Below are positions 47,931 through 59,643 of a stretch of DNA of 64,000 bases, one piece after another. The number at the start of each line of letters is the position of its first letter. Position 1 is the stretch's first letter. The position numbers and the translations under genes were made by a program. The stretch lies in contig CM045762.1 in the NCBI GenBank assembly GCA_025200525.1, forward strand, positions 1,116,001 through 1,180,000. The letters run 5' to 3'. The notes under the pieces are model-generated. The model saw nothing but the letters and a program-made list of their open reading frames with translations, was not told the DNA's origin and made no database searches. The stretch is from Camellia lanceoleosa (lineage: Eukaryota > Streptophyta > Magnoliopsida > Ericales > Theaceae).

Positions 47931-49368
47931 TAGTAAAAAAAATATCTCATACTTCTTAATATTTGATAATCTTGAAAAAACAACTCACCTGGAAAACAAC
48001 TCATACTTCATACTTCTTATTGTGTGGAGGAGAGAGAGGAAGAGAGGGAGGGAGGGAAGACAACTCACCTACAAAAAACAATCTGAGCCATTCGTCATCG
48101 ACTCATCCTTTCACCGCTGCCCCTCCCATTCAGTCGCAGAACCTTCCCCAACTCCCCTCCCCTTGTCTCAAAACCCTAGCGTCCACTGCCACCATCGCGA
48201 TCTCTCAATCGCGATCTCTCTCTCTCTCGTGCGCGATTTGTCATTGTCTCTCTCTGTTTGCTTTTTTATTTCTATTGTCAATTATCATATTTTTTAAATC
48301 ATCAATTTTGGGATAATCATATTTGATAATTGTAATATTTTAACGATCTTATTTTTTATACAGTCACTTTTCCTAGATTAAGAAATCGCATTTTCATAAC
48401 TGTTTTGTTAATTTTAATTTCAAGAATTAATTTATGAGATGTACAAAAACTTTTGATTTCAATTTTTTGAATTTAGTTTTCTGAAAATTGAGTTTTTTTA
48501 TTTTTCGTATTTTTTTGTTTTTAGTGAATGTTTTTAAAATTTTAAGCATTTTTTTTATTAGATACACCTTACTTAGATGTATTTAAAAAGTAAAATATTT
48601 TTAAAAAATATATAAAAATATGAAAAATATATTGAGTTTTTGTATTTTTGGTATTTAGTGAATTTTTTTAAAAAAAATTCACAAAAATTATATTTTAGAA
48701 ATATATTCATGTTAGGTGTGTCTAAAAATTAAGAAAATTATTTAAAATATTAAAAAAATTCAATTAAAAAAATGCGAAAAGTAAGAAAATAGATTTTTTT
48801 GAAAAGTATTTTAAAAAACGGAAAACAAACATGGTGAAAAGTATTATAAAAATTGTAAAAAAATAAAATTTAAAAAATGTAAGGAGATAATGTTGTGATG
48901 TAAGTAAAATTACCCTAGTTAGTCACATCTCACCCACACCAAATTGTAGGTTGGCTGCAAAAAGTTTTTGGTACCAAAAAAATGTTAGGGACCATTAATA
49001 AACTAGAAACTAATCATATTACACCCATGATTGATAAGGCTTTGTTTGGAATAATTTATAAAAGTTAAAAATGAAAAAGTTATTTAAAAAAATTAAAAAA
49101 TTCATACTATTCGGCAAAAGTTTGTGAGAGCAGTTTAGAAGGTAAAACTATTATTTGGTTATTCAATTCAACTATCCAAAAGTTAAGTTTAAAATAAAAA
49201 AGTCAACAAAGGTAGAATGGACATTTTAATTTTATTACACATTTTTTTGTAAAAAGTCAAAAAATTATCCCAAACATACATATATTTTTTCTCTACTTTT
49301 TTTAGTTAAAAAGTCAAAAAGTACACTTATATAGCACATCCCAAACAACCTGTGACAAAATATTTTAT
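47931..49368 (+). repeat. Right arm of the 1.43-kb inverted repeat
   Basis: Reverse complement of 21699-23127. Reading on plus, it continues the leader through CAAAACCCTAGCGTCCACTG and a CT-rich stretch into AT-rich intron-like DNA, and ends at AAAATATTTTA. It differs from the left arm by substitutions and small indels, and carries GGAGAGAGAGGAAGAG where the left has fewer GA units. Confidence 0.75.
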
Positions 49369-50573
49369 GGATTTTTATTAATGAGTTAGGGACCATTTTT
49401 AATCTGCTAAAATATAATTTCCAATCCCCAAAACCAAACACTAGCTGACCCTCGCAATCAAACATCACCTTCTTCTTCCTCCCCACACTCTACGCAAATC
49501 CAACGCTCTTTAGAATTTCTTTCGTTTTCACATCTTTTAATTGTTATATACATGAAATTTAAAGTAAATACAGTTAGTTTGACATATTTGATGTAATTAT
49601 ATCATTCTGCTGTCCTTAAACGTTTAAATTTGTATAGAAGTTAAATTCATTTTCTTTATTAGACGTATAAATAAAATAAAATAAAAATGATGCTATCATG
49701 TCTTTCTTGTTAAAATGTATATTTATTTTTATTTATTTTAATTATATTACGATTTATATTAGTTTCAATATTTTAACTATACTAAAAAAATTAATTTAAT
49801 TATATAAAAAAAAGGGTAAATACTAACTAGTATTCCCTAAGTATTGTTTAATGTTAAAAAAGTGTGTAAAAGTGTCTTAAAGATATGTGAAAATATTAAA
49901 AAAATGTATTGATTTCAATAAAAATGTATTGAATTTAATAAAAGCTATCTTGTATTTTTAAAATTTTTTACTATCTTTTATTTGTGTCCTAAAAGTACTT
50001 GTTAGCAAGACACACAAAAAATATATGATTAATTATAAATTTAACCTTTTAATAATTTGAGACAATTACTATTTACTATAAATTTTTAAAAATAATTTTA
50101 GATCAGTTATAAAATTTATGTATATTAATAATTAAAATTTTTAATTTTTTTATAAATTTAAGTCTCGTTTAAAAATAAGTTATTTTATTATTTTTTTGTC
50201 TTCTTATAAAAAAATATACAAAAAAATAAAATATAATAATATAATAATTTGTAATAACTTTTTAATTAAAATATATAATTAACAAACAAGTCCTTATAAT
50301 TATTTATAAAACTACTAAAAGCATGAACAAAAAGCTTCTGCATGTAACAGTCGATATTCTCTGTTTGTTTTACCCAGTCAAATCAAACCCCTTAGAATAT
50401 ACCACCAGCGTAACAACCAAACACAGATCCCCCTTCACTTTTTCTTTTCACATCAATACATCTACACCTACTTAAAATGTGGGGAATATTTCATTTGTTC
50501 AACTATTTTGTTACATACAGTCACACAATTAATTAAACCATCTTTTTGTTAAACTCCAACATAATTAACTTCA

Positions 50574-50576
<3 letters not shown>
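49369..50576. other. AT-rich spacer, no gene seen
   Basis: About 1.2 kb of highly AT-rich DNA with no coding frame of note and no terminal repeats. The last 200 bp becomes less AT-rich and probably holds the promoter of the PMD gene that follows. Confidence 0.5.
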
Positions 50577-50612
<36 letters not shown>

Positions 50613-50911
50613 GACACTTTCCTTATCTAGATCCGAGCTTTACACGCGTTTTCCAACGCCCACACACACTTTATTCGTTAAACCCTCTTGATTCTCAACA
50701 TTTTGAACCGATCAAAATTTCCTTTCGACGCTTTTTTCCTCATTTTCACCCCTCTAGGCTTGTTCTCCTCGAGTTTTTCTCAAGTTTCGTGAACTTTTTT
50801 CGACTTTGACTTTTTCTCCTATTTTCTCTCTCCTAGGGTTGACTTTTTCAAAGTTTACCCTATTTTCTCCATTGTTCTTCATTTTTCACCTACTTTTCAC
50901 CAATTTTCCAG
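50577..50911 (+). promoter_or_regulatory. 5' leader of the PMD gene with (CT)n
   Basis: A CT microsatellite at about 50577-50611 is followed by pyrimidine-rich leader with two CTCCTAGGGTTG/CCCTCTAGG-like stretches, ending CAATTTTCCAG directly before the ATG at 50912. CT-rich leaders are common in plant genes. The CAG just before ATG could also be a splice acceptor of a leader intron. Confidence 0.5.
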
Positions 50912-53840
50912 ATGGCAGATGATATACCACATGACGGAGCTCCTCTACAGGTTCCACATGTATTCCCACCCATTGCCGAGGCAGAGAAGCCGGTAGTTGC
51001 CAAGGCTGGTGGGGCAGCTGAGGGCATTGAGGCCGATCTCAAGGCGGAGTTTGAGCCTGAGTTTGAGCTAGAGCAACTACCATTAAGAGTACACCCTTTT
51101 GATCTATCGAGATATCATCCCTGTACGCACATATTACCTTCTGAAGGCATTAGGCGCTTCAGCGACTTTGCTCGTGGTGTACTAGAGGACCTCCTGCTAA
51201 GAAAGCCGGTTACCTACCTGTCATCCAGTGCCACTGAGGTAAGAACTCTATTTTCATGCATTCATGCTTGTCTTTTCACTACATCTCTTGCACCGCCTTT
51301 CATCTGACTGTACTTTTTCATCACTGCTTGATCTGATTCATCTGTTCTTGGTCACTGGGAGAGTCTCGTACCTATAGAGGATACGAAGCTATGATAGCGA
51401 GAGGTTAGTATGACGAGCTCCCAGTTGGAGTCCGTGACATTGTCGACGAGACTGGTTTCGGCCTCTTCTGCTCTGGCCTGACATGGGTCATTGCGAGCCG
51501 TTCTCTTATGGGAGCGCTTGTGGAGAGGTGGTGGGACACCACCAACTCCTTCCATTTTTTTACTACTGAGGAAATGACAATGACTCCCTACGACTTCACC
51601 ATGATCACAGGCTCAGGAGTATGGGGCAATCCAATCCCTTTTGATACCGACATGAGGGAGTATGAGACAACATGGATTGAGCTGCTAGAAGCACACCCAC
51701 TCTTGTGCCGGCCAGCTATGGTCAGATATAGTTGGTTCGCTGAGCAGTTCTGAGGGAGCGAACCCGAGACGCTAGAGGTGATGGAGTAGTACACCCAGGG
51801 CTTCTTGATGTTTGTCTTCGGTACCACCTTGTTTTTGAATAGTGGAACACCGTGGGCTTATATCTGTTGAGTGCCCTGGTGACTTTTCCCTGGGTACACT
51901 TTTACGATTAGGGCAGAGCTAGCCTCGCCACCTTGTACGGCTATATGAGCTCTACCTCCCGCCTGAGGGGAGAGTTGATCGGAGGCTACTGGTGAGCTTG
52001 GGAGGTATGCATTTCAATTCCCTCTTTACACTTTACACTTTCTGCTTTACATTTTCTGTTTTATATCTGTTCAACACCAGTGCTTTATGCTTTGCACTTT
52101 CTGCATCTGTTCATACAATGTGCTTTCTGCTTTGCACTTTTTATATTTGTTCAGGCTGTATGCTTTCTTCTTTGCACTTTCTGCATCTGTTCATACATTG
52201 TTGATCACATATCACTACATTTTACTTGTAGTTGTGGATTTATGTGTATTTCCCAGTCCTCGCCCCAGAGCCCATAGAGGAGCTTCCTCTGATGGTCCCT
52301 TACTCGAGGCGGTATGATAGTCGATGCTAGTGTTGGAGTTGTGAGTCCTTCACCTTCTTCCGTCACTACTTCGATACTGTGGCCGCCCACGGGGTAACTC
52401 AAAACACAGTCATTTTTGCTTTACAACTGTTCTGATTTACACTTTAACAACTAACAGCAACTAACAATCTGTACATCCTCTGTTTGTAGATTACGTGGCA
52501 GCCTTGGGCCATGATGCTAGCTGGAGTGAAGGACCAGCATGCCAGGGCTTGGGCCACGTCCTGCTTTCGAATTTTCCTAGAGCGCCTAGTCTGCCGGGCC
52601 TGGTTCTTGACTGAATGGCTTGTTCGACAGACCGTGGGCTTGCCGGATCCAGTACTTCCGATGCCACCTCCGGAGTCTATGAGGTCGGCAAATAGCCTAT
52701 CTATTGATGCCGTTACACAGTTCATGGTAGGCTTGGATGCTGATTACTTCAGAGACGAGGGGGACTAGGCGACCTTTATTCAGACCCACCTCATGCCACC
52801 TCTGACAGGCATTTATAGAGGCAAGGGGGCGAGGGCTCCTGTGGCGAGATAGGTGATTAGGGTGACTAGGGCCCGTACTAGAGGGGCTCCCCCTGCGAAG
52901 CAGAGCATTTGTTGGCTAGAGCTTCCCACTATGCTCACATGCTAGTGGCATACTGGAACTGTTTACCAGATCCCAATTGAGCCTGCAACGACTGGGCACG
53001 AGCTTGTCGGAGTTCGAGGATTGACCCAAGTATGGACCACACTTTACCATTTGCACCACACATTTCATTTCAGATATGTTTATTGCGAACACTGATCATT
53101 CAAATGCATTTGCAGGCATCCATAGAGTACACAGGGAGCTGTCTCGAGCTGATAGCTTCCTTGATGGGCATGGTACAGAGAAGGGAGATACTGCTTGGTC
53201 TCCACAGTATCCAGGTAATTTCTTCAGTTTGCGCTTCATGCTATCATATTTCCATGGATACATTGGCAATTCAACTGTAGTCTTTTCCAAACTGCACTAA
53301 TACACTACATTGGTATGCTGTACTCACACACTGTATTCATACACTGTAACTAATTTCTACATACACTCATTCTGCATACTATGCTTGCATCTGACACACA
53401 CATTGTAGCTGATATGTTGACAACTATCTTTTCTGATCCCATCCGCACCAGCACCGACAGTATCTCTTCCAGCAGTAGGGAGGAGAGAGGAGTAGGCCCT
53501 AGCTCATGGCCAAGATACGAGCCACAGTTGAGGTAGAGGTAAGGGCACTCGAGGCCAGAGTAGCCCTTTAGAGTCCATCTTGAGTGACGACGATGCTGAG
53601 ACTAGTGACTCTGAGGAGGTAGTGAGTCAGCATTCTGAGTCGTCCAAGAGTGGAGACGATGGTGCTGGCTCAGGATTTGAGAGCGGAGGTGACGCCGAGG
53701 CGGACTCTGAGGGAGAGAGCAGAGAAGATACCGGCTCAGGTTCTAGTTCACAGATTGATTTAGACAGCGGTGTCGATGGAGATAGTGCCCCCAAGTCCTC
53801 CTCTCCGAAGAAGAGGACAAAGAGGGCCTCTCAGGCTTGA
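50912..53840 (+). pseudogene. Plant-mobile-domain (MAIL/MAIN-like) gene, spliced but disabled
   Basis: Exon 1 (50912-51238) encodes MADDIPHDGAPLQ and an acidic/Pro-rich start, with donor GTAAGA. Exon 2 (about 51355-52004) has LVERWWDTTNSFHF and MTMTPYDFTMITG, the hallmark of the plant mobile domain. Exon 3 (52232-52393) has YFPVLAPEPIEELP. Exon 4 (52490-53029) has WQPWAMMLAGVKDQHARAWA. Exons 5 (53116-53214) and 6 (from about 53409) follow, ending in a Ser/Asp/Glu-rich tail and a basic KKRTKRASQA end. Stops at 51406-51408, 51751-51753, 51787-51789 and 52766-52768 plus a frameshift near 51860 disable it. PMD proteins of the MAIL group act in silencing; others belong to transposons. Its place beside a Tat pol on the opposite strand suggests the transposon type. 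Confidence 0.75.
52010..52205 (+). repeat. Minisatellite in a PMD-gene intron
   Basis: About four imperfect copies of a roughly 50-bp unit with TGCTTTGCACTTTCTGCATC and TGTTCATACAATG fill the intron between exons 2 and 3. The minus frames across it are artefacts. Confidence 0.6.
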
Positions 53841-54689
53841 GGCGACTGACGCTGATTTTTTATACTTTTTTGCTTAGTTTCTTTTTGTTTGGTAGCACTA
53901 GCACATGTATAGCTTCATATAGGTGTTATTTTTCTTTGAAACTTGTACTCCACTTTTGTAAAAAAACCATGATCGGAATAAAACCTCATAGTTTTTATAA
54001 AAAGTGTTGTCATTTTTGCATCATGAACACCATATTTGCATGAAATGGACATGGAATCGAATTGGCCAATAGAGCACTAGATTCAAACAATGTTCTTAAT
54101 CGGTTAATGAGCTGACCAACAACTAAATGCAAAATACAACATGCAACTCGATAAACAAAGCAAAAATAACTCAAATACAAATAAACAAACTTGCTAAAAC
54201 CAAAAAGACTCAAAACAAGACCTTAAAACACTCAAAGATCAAGACAAAACACAAGCTTCCAGCACTGGTTAGGACACAAGTGGACGGCAGACTTGAAAAG
54301 AAGGTTGTTGGTCAGAGATAGAGCTTGCCTGCTAGAGAGGGTGGCCTGCAGGCTATAGAGGTGTACCGGCCACAAATGTGAGAATTGTCAGATTGTTGAC
54401 AGTTGGGTTCCACTCATAGCCTTATCTTTTACAAAAGGGTTCAGCTTCGTGATTTCTCTTCAGAACCTCATTTCAGTTGCAATTTCTTTCACAAATAGAG
54501 CTGTTTTTTGCTGAAAAGCTCTCGGATTGGATTGCAACTTTAGACAGCACGAAAAAGGTAAATTCCTGGGGTTTTGGCATAAATGCACTTTTTTCGCTGA
54601 GCCGTACTCAACTTTGTTTTCCGTTCCTTCATATCGTGGCTTGATGCTAGGAGTCGATTACACATGTCTTTAGCTTTGGGGGACAAGAA
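53841..54689. other. Spacer between two plus-strand pseudogenes
   Basis: 53841-54000 looks like the 3' UTR of the PMD gene (an AATAAAA signal at about 53976). The A-rich stretch 54120-54260 and the rest have no gene. 54400-54660 is likely promoter/leader of the next gene. Confidence 0.45.
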
Positions 54690-55734
54690 ATGTGCCTGAC
54701 AATTGAAGAATTTCAGGCATTAATGGAATCCTGGCATGATGAGGAAATCATACCTCATCCTTGTTTTGGTTGCATCCAAGCTTTGGGACGGATGTGTGGG
54801 CTTACTCTGCACGAGGCTCGATCTTTAGCCCACAACGGAGCGCTGGACATTCCCAGCTTGATTCATCGATTTTCCAACGTCGGTGACAGAGGCGACCTTT
54901 TCTGGCGAGAGTGGTCATTTCCTTCTTGCCCCTAGTTTCTGCGGGTCCAACATTCGATTGATCGAAGTGGCCCAAGGTCTGAAAGAAGGCAAGAGTTGCA
55001 TTGGTTTGGCACTAGCCGAGACTTTGATAGGCTTAGACGCCTTTCATCGGCAAGAGACTACCGGATTCGCAAGGAGTCCACTACTTCTTCAAGTAATGTT
55101 TCCCACTCTTTCTCATATGTGTTTCTCACATCACTTGGCACTCATGCTCTATTTTTCTCTCAAAGCCCTTTTCCCACTTTTCTCTCAACATACATCTCTC
55201 TATTCTTTAATCTCTCTTTTCTTTCCTCCCTTCCCAAGTGTGGCTTATGGATAAGCTGAAGGTAGTGGACTCTTGCCCTGAGTACTCAGCTCAAGGTTAT
55301 TTCTTCTGCCACCGACTAGTGGATTTCCTGAATGAGGGATGGTGGTGCAATTGGATGTGCAACAGGTCTGCTGCTAACATAGTTTGGCGTTACCATTGGC
55401 TTAATCTAACCGAGATAAGTTATAGCATGGCTCAGCAACCTGGCATTCAGTTGATTGGCCTCACGCATTGCGTGTTTTATTTTCCTTTTCGGTTCAAACG
55501 TCAGTTCGGGCATGATTAGATCCGCCCAGAGGAAGGGATAGAGTACCCAGTTTCATTCCCTATCCGTCATTCACACTTGTCTAGGTACCTCACTGCTTAG
55601 AGGACGAGAAAGCTTCTGGCCCCTGCCCCTAGTTTCAGTTGTGCCCTTTCTGGCGAATGCTTGGCTTGGCTCAAGGATAAGGCACAAACCTGGCCCACTT
55701 TGGCTTTAAAAGCTTCCACAAGCACGAGCAAAGG
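54690..55734 (+). pseudogene. Disabled retroelement-associated gene (DUF7745/PMD-like, tentative)
   Basis: Plus strand. It begins MCLTIEEFQALMESWHDEEI, continues GRMCGLTLHEARS and LDIPSLIHRFSNVGDRGDLF, then shifts frame at about 54910-54950 to NIRLIEVAQGLKEGKSCIGL. After an intron-like gap (about 55095-55235, AT/CT-rich, GTAATG at its left) it resumes as WLMDKLKVVDSCPEYSAQGY and TQPG-type text to FPFRFKRQFGHD, where a TAG at 55517 precedes more in-frame coding-like sequence (RPEEGIEYPVSFPI). The -LTIEEFQALM- opening and WLMDKL block resemble a plant transposon-linked domain annotated as DUF7745, but I am not certain. It lies opposite in strand and downstream of the Tat pol, where extra antisense frames are known in that lineage. 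Confidence 0.5.
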
Positions 55735-56432
55735 ATGCAGGAGCACTTGACTCACCTATGCCCCCTAGTTTATTGCTTTGACCTTTATTTTCAATTTTTT
55801 TTTTTTAATGTAATAAAAGCAACTTTGATTTGTATCAGAGAGTTGGAGAACTTTATGTTTGAAATCAATGAAATTAAAGTTCCGAGCACTGAAAATTTTC
55901 CTTTTGGTTCAAAAATGGTATAAGTTCTAAAAGGAAAATTTTTGAACAAAATCAACTTTTATTAAAACTTTCCAAAACCATTTTCAAAAAGGATCACCAC
56001 CTGACACACACAGAATCATTCCTCGAGATGTACAACCCTGAATCAAAGGATCAGAAATGTCCCTGATTGAACACCACTGCTCTGCATTGTAACCAACTCT
56101 TCTCTTAGAATGAAGATCACAACCGAACTCCCAAGTAAAAGACAGACAAAGTTGACCTGATCAGACACATGGACAGAACAGTTGAGTTGGAAGTGATTAC
56201 AGCCGAACTTGAGGATGAAGTTGCCTACGTATCCCAAAGATGGGAATCAGGCCTTACGTAGTTCGGTTAAGGTTCACTCGAGCATTTACTCTCTCTTTTT
56301 GTGCTCAAACTTTTTCCAAAGTTGCCATTTAGGGTTTTCAACCTTGCGAGCTTAGTTTTTCTTTATTTCTAATTTTTCATGCTCTAACTTTTGCCTAGGT
56401 TGCCCTTCCGGGTTTTCGGCCTAGTGAGCCTT
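55735..56432. other. Non-coding 3' part of the Tat retroelement
   Basis: No frame of note. An AT-rich segment (about 55770-55990) is followed by DNA with CCTTACGTAGTTCGGTTAAG and repeated GTTGCC(A/C)T/GGGTTTTC motifs near 56320-56420. On minus this would be the region after integrase. I see no LTR boundary. Confidence 0.45.
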
Positions 56433-58515
56433 TCAGGGATAGTATATCTTCAACTTGTCCATGTTGCTCGGTTGTGAAAATTCTAGGCTATGTAAGACCA
56501 TGAGAATAACAGCTCCACTTGACCAGATAGCTTTGATGATATAAGGACCAGTCCAATTGGGTCTGAACTTGCCCCTAGGGTCATGAATAGGAGCTCGATT
56601 GTCTTTCAGCACCATATCCCCCTCTTTGAGATTCCGGGACTAAACTTTCTTGTTTAAAGCCCTAGCAATTCTGTGTTGGTAGCCCTTAACGTGATACAAT
56701 TCTTTCAGCCTTCTCTCATCAAACAACATCAACTCTTCGAATCTACTTTGTTGCTAGTTCGCATCTGCTATCTAACACTCAGCCATAACCTGCAACGACG
56801 GGACTTCTATTTCAATTGGCAAAACAGCCTCCATCCTATAGACAAGAGAATAAGGAATTGCCCCTATAGATGTCCGGCTTGAAGTTCTATAACTCTAGAG
56901 TGCGAATGGCAATTTATCTGGCCAGTCCCTGTAGGTCTCCACTATCTTTTGCATGATATTCTTGATGTTCTTGTTGGCAGCTTCAACAGCTCCGTTGGTT
57001 TGCGGCCTATATGTAGATGACTTATGAAAAGCCACATTGTATTTCTTCAACAAGTCTATCACCTCCTTCTTGAAGTGGGAGCCATTATCTAATATGATCT
57101 CATTTGGAACTCCATATCGACAAATGATATTGTTCCTAATGAACTTGGCCACATGTGATGCTTTCAACACTGCATAAGACTGAGCTTCCATCCACTTTGT
57201 AAAGTAATCAATTGCCACCGAGATGTATTCATGCCCATTCGACCCTTTTTGGTGTGACTGAGCTGATGACATCAATTCTCCAGACTGAGAATGGTCATGG
57301 CGAAGTCATGTTGTACAGTTTTGACGGTGGAATATTCATGCGATTAGTATTAATTTAACATTTATGGCATCGCCGAACAAAACCAATACAATCTTCCTCC
57401 ATAGTGGACCAGTAGTAACCTTGCCTAATAATCTTTCGGGCTAACATCACTCTGTTTATGTGTGCTCCGCAGTCTCCCCCATGGATGGCCTCTATCAGGC
57501 GCTTTGATTCCTCTTCTTCAACATATAACTTGTGCATTCCTAGATGACCTCTTTTGTACAGTTTACCTCTGCAGATGATAAATTGGACGGCCATTCGCCG
57601 TATTTCCCTTTTGTCCTTGGCATTTGCCCCTGGTGGATAAATCTCCTTTTCCAAGAAGTTCTAAACATCGTCGTACCAAGGGTTTTTATTTTACGCTTCA
57701 TCTATTGCGGTGATAGTTTCATAGGCCAGCGTGTATTTCTGCTCAATGATAATCGAACGCATCCGGACTCCAAATGGGATGTCTACCATAGATGATAAAG
57801 TTGCTAAAGCATCAATGAGCCTGGTGTTCTTTCTCAGTAGATGCGTGAAAGTCAGCTTTTCAAACCTAGGAATCAGAACGTCCAAGGTCTGGTGATAAAC
57901 CTTCATCTTTTCTTCTTTGACTTTCCAATCTCCATTTGCTTGAGAAACAACTAAGTTCGAGTCCCCAATAACATCCAACCCTTTTTGCCCCTAGTTCCAG
58001 GGCGGCTTCTAAACCAACAATACACGTTTCATGTTCTGCTTCGTTATTGAACATCTTGAATCGGAGTTTAAAGGCTAAAGGTATATGAGAGTCGTCGGAT
58101 GCTATTACCAACACGCCGATCCCATAACCATACTGATTAGACGCTCCATCAAAGTACATTGTCCAAGTATCCTCCTCGACTTGCAGAATGGCTTCATCTG
58201 GGATCAAGTATTCCACCGCCTCATCCCTTTCTACTGGGTGATCTGCCAGGAACTCCGCTACAGGTCTTCCCTTGACCGACTTGCGAATGACATACTTGAG
58301 ATCAAATTTGGAGAGGAGAAGTAACCAACGGGCTAGGCTACTTGTAAGCATTGGTTTCTCAAAGGGATATTTGATGGGATCTAATCTCGAAATCAGGATT
58401 ACAGAGTGAGCTAACAAGTAATGCCTCAACTTCTTGGTATCCCATACCAAGGCTAGGCAAGCTTTCTTCAACGAAGTATAGCGAGTCTCATAATCTAGCA
58501 TTTTCTTACTCAAGT
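56433..58515 (-). pseudogene. Tat-lineage pol, 3' part: RNase H, archaeal RNase H, integrase
   Basis: Minus strand, in order. RNase H remnant (58513 down: ETRYTSLKKACLALVW, FLADHPVERDEA). Archaeal-type RNase H with MYFDGASNQYGYGIG, FNNEAEHETC, then after a break IGDSNLVVSQANGDWKVKEE and LIDALATLSS: the four acidic positions of RNase H are all visible. Integrase HHCC finger (57654-57355: AIHGGDCGAHINR ... RRCHKC) and core (57275-56895: AIDYFTKWMEA, ILDNGSHFKKEV, NGAVEAANKN) keep the DDE residues. C-terminal part 56615-56433 (PNWTGPYIIK). A second, archaeal-type RNase H after the normal one is the signature of the Tat lineage (Ogre/Retand type). Frameshifts near 57985 and 57670 and stops make it inactive. 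The LTR element at 58516-62947 splits it from its RT. Confidence 0.85.
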
Positions 58516-59629
58516 TGTAATGACCCTAAAATGCGTATAAGAAATCATTTGTATTTAACTATGAGATGAGGTGTTTTAATTTAACTATATCTTTTGGAAT
58601 TGAAGAATTATCTGTTGAGTTACAGATTTAAAATTGGAATTACCGACCTATATGGGTTCAGAAATCAAAATTGAGTACTTGGATATGTTAATGGGAATTT
58701 TTAGAACTATTTGGAAAGATTAATTGGAATTCTAATTTGTTTGATTCGTTAATGCACGTTTGGGTGGTTAATTTTGTACCGCAAAAATTGAAGGTCGTAG
58801 AGGTTTCAGAAACCGGAACAGATGACATATTTATGATCAGCATAATTTTTAGAGTCACTTGGGAACTTTAACTGAAATCTGATTTCGTGCGATTCGTAAG
58901 GCCACGTTTGTCTTTCCCAATTGTGTTAAACCCCGTGTGTGTGTTTATTTACATATAGATGTGTCTTGGAGTGGTGGATCTCATCTTTTAGGGAGCCCAA
59001 AATATCTAAAAAGAGGGATAAGAGAACCGTGAGAGAGAAAGGGAGAAGAGGGATCAAGGTTCTTGATGGAAAGCTCAATAACCATGGGGGTTTGAAGATG
59101 ATTAAAGGAAATTGAAGAAAGAGAAAGGAAATCAACCTTGCAAGCTTGAGGAAATTGAGGAGAATTAAGAGGAAGACAAAGAGTGAACAAAGGTCAAGAC
59201 GAGGATATCGTCCCACTGCTACCAGAATCTATCACTGTAATCAATCGAGAGGCCAGGCCTAAACCTTAAGATTCGTCTCCCTCTTGTCAACCTCGGTGCG
59301 TCCAGGCACTAGCTGAAGCCTGTGCATTTTGTAAAGTGTTGTTAGGTTTTTGGAGTTTATGCTTGATTTATCTTTCATTAATATGTTTTGTCATACGCCC
59401 AATTATGGGCTGAGTCGAGGTATGTGTGCGTATGTTTTCTGTATATTATCTACCTAACGCAATGTTTGCGGTCCTGGCATAGTAGTGGTAGCTCAATGGA
59501 TGATGATTTATGTTATTTTATTTTATTAATGCTTCCGTTCAAGCCCCATATATTACGTATATCAGGTTAAGTGCCCATTTTTTAATAAGTCATGCCCGAA
59601 ACTTTTAGGGGCGGGTTTGGGACGTGACA
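58516..59629 (+). repeat. 5' LTR of the non-autonomous element
   Basis: 1114 bp, starting TG and ending CA. It has a GAGAGAGAAAGGGAGAAGAG purine stretch at about 59030. The frames on minus inside it recur in the 3' LTR and are not genes. Confidence 0.9.
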
Positions 59630-59631
59630 AG

Positions 59632-59643
59632 TGGTATCAGAGC
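59632..59643 (+). other. Primer-binding site (tRNA-iMet)
   Basis: TGGTATCAGAGC begins two bases after the LTR, the same site and spacing as in the Tekay element at 33335-33346. Confidence 0.9.

Noticed and set aside
24197..47959. A conserved small protein of about 75 residues repeated five times (MNIYNLNNLNN...)
   Set aside because: It is the leader of the X element. Poly-T tracts of variable length change the frame, and the apparent conservation is explained by DNA duplication.
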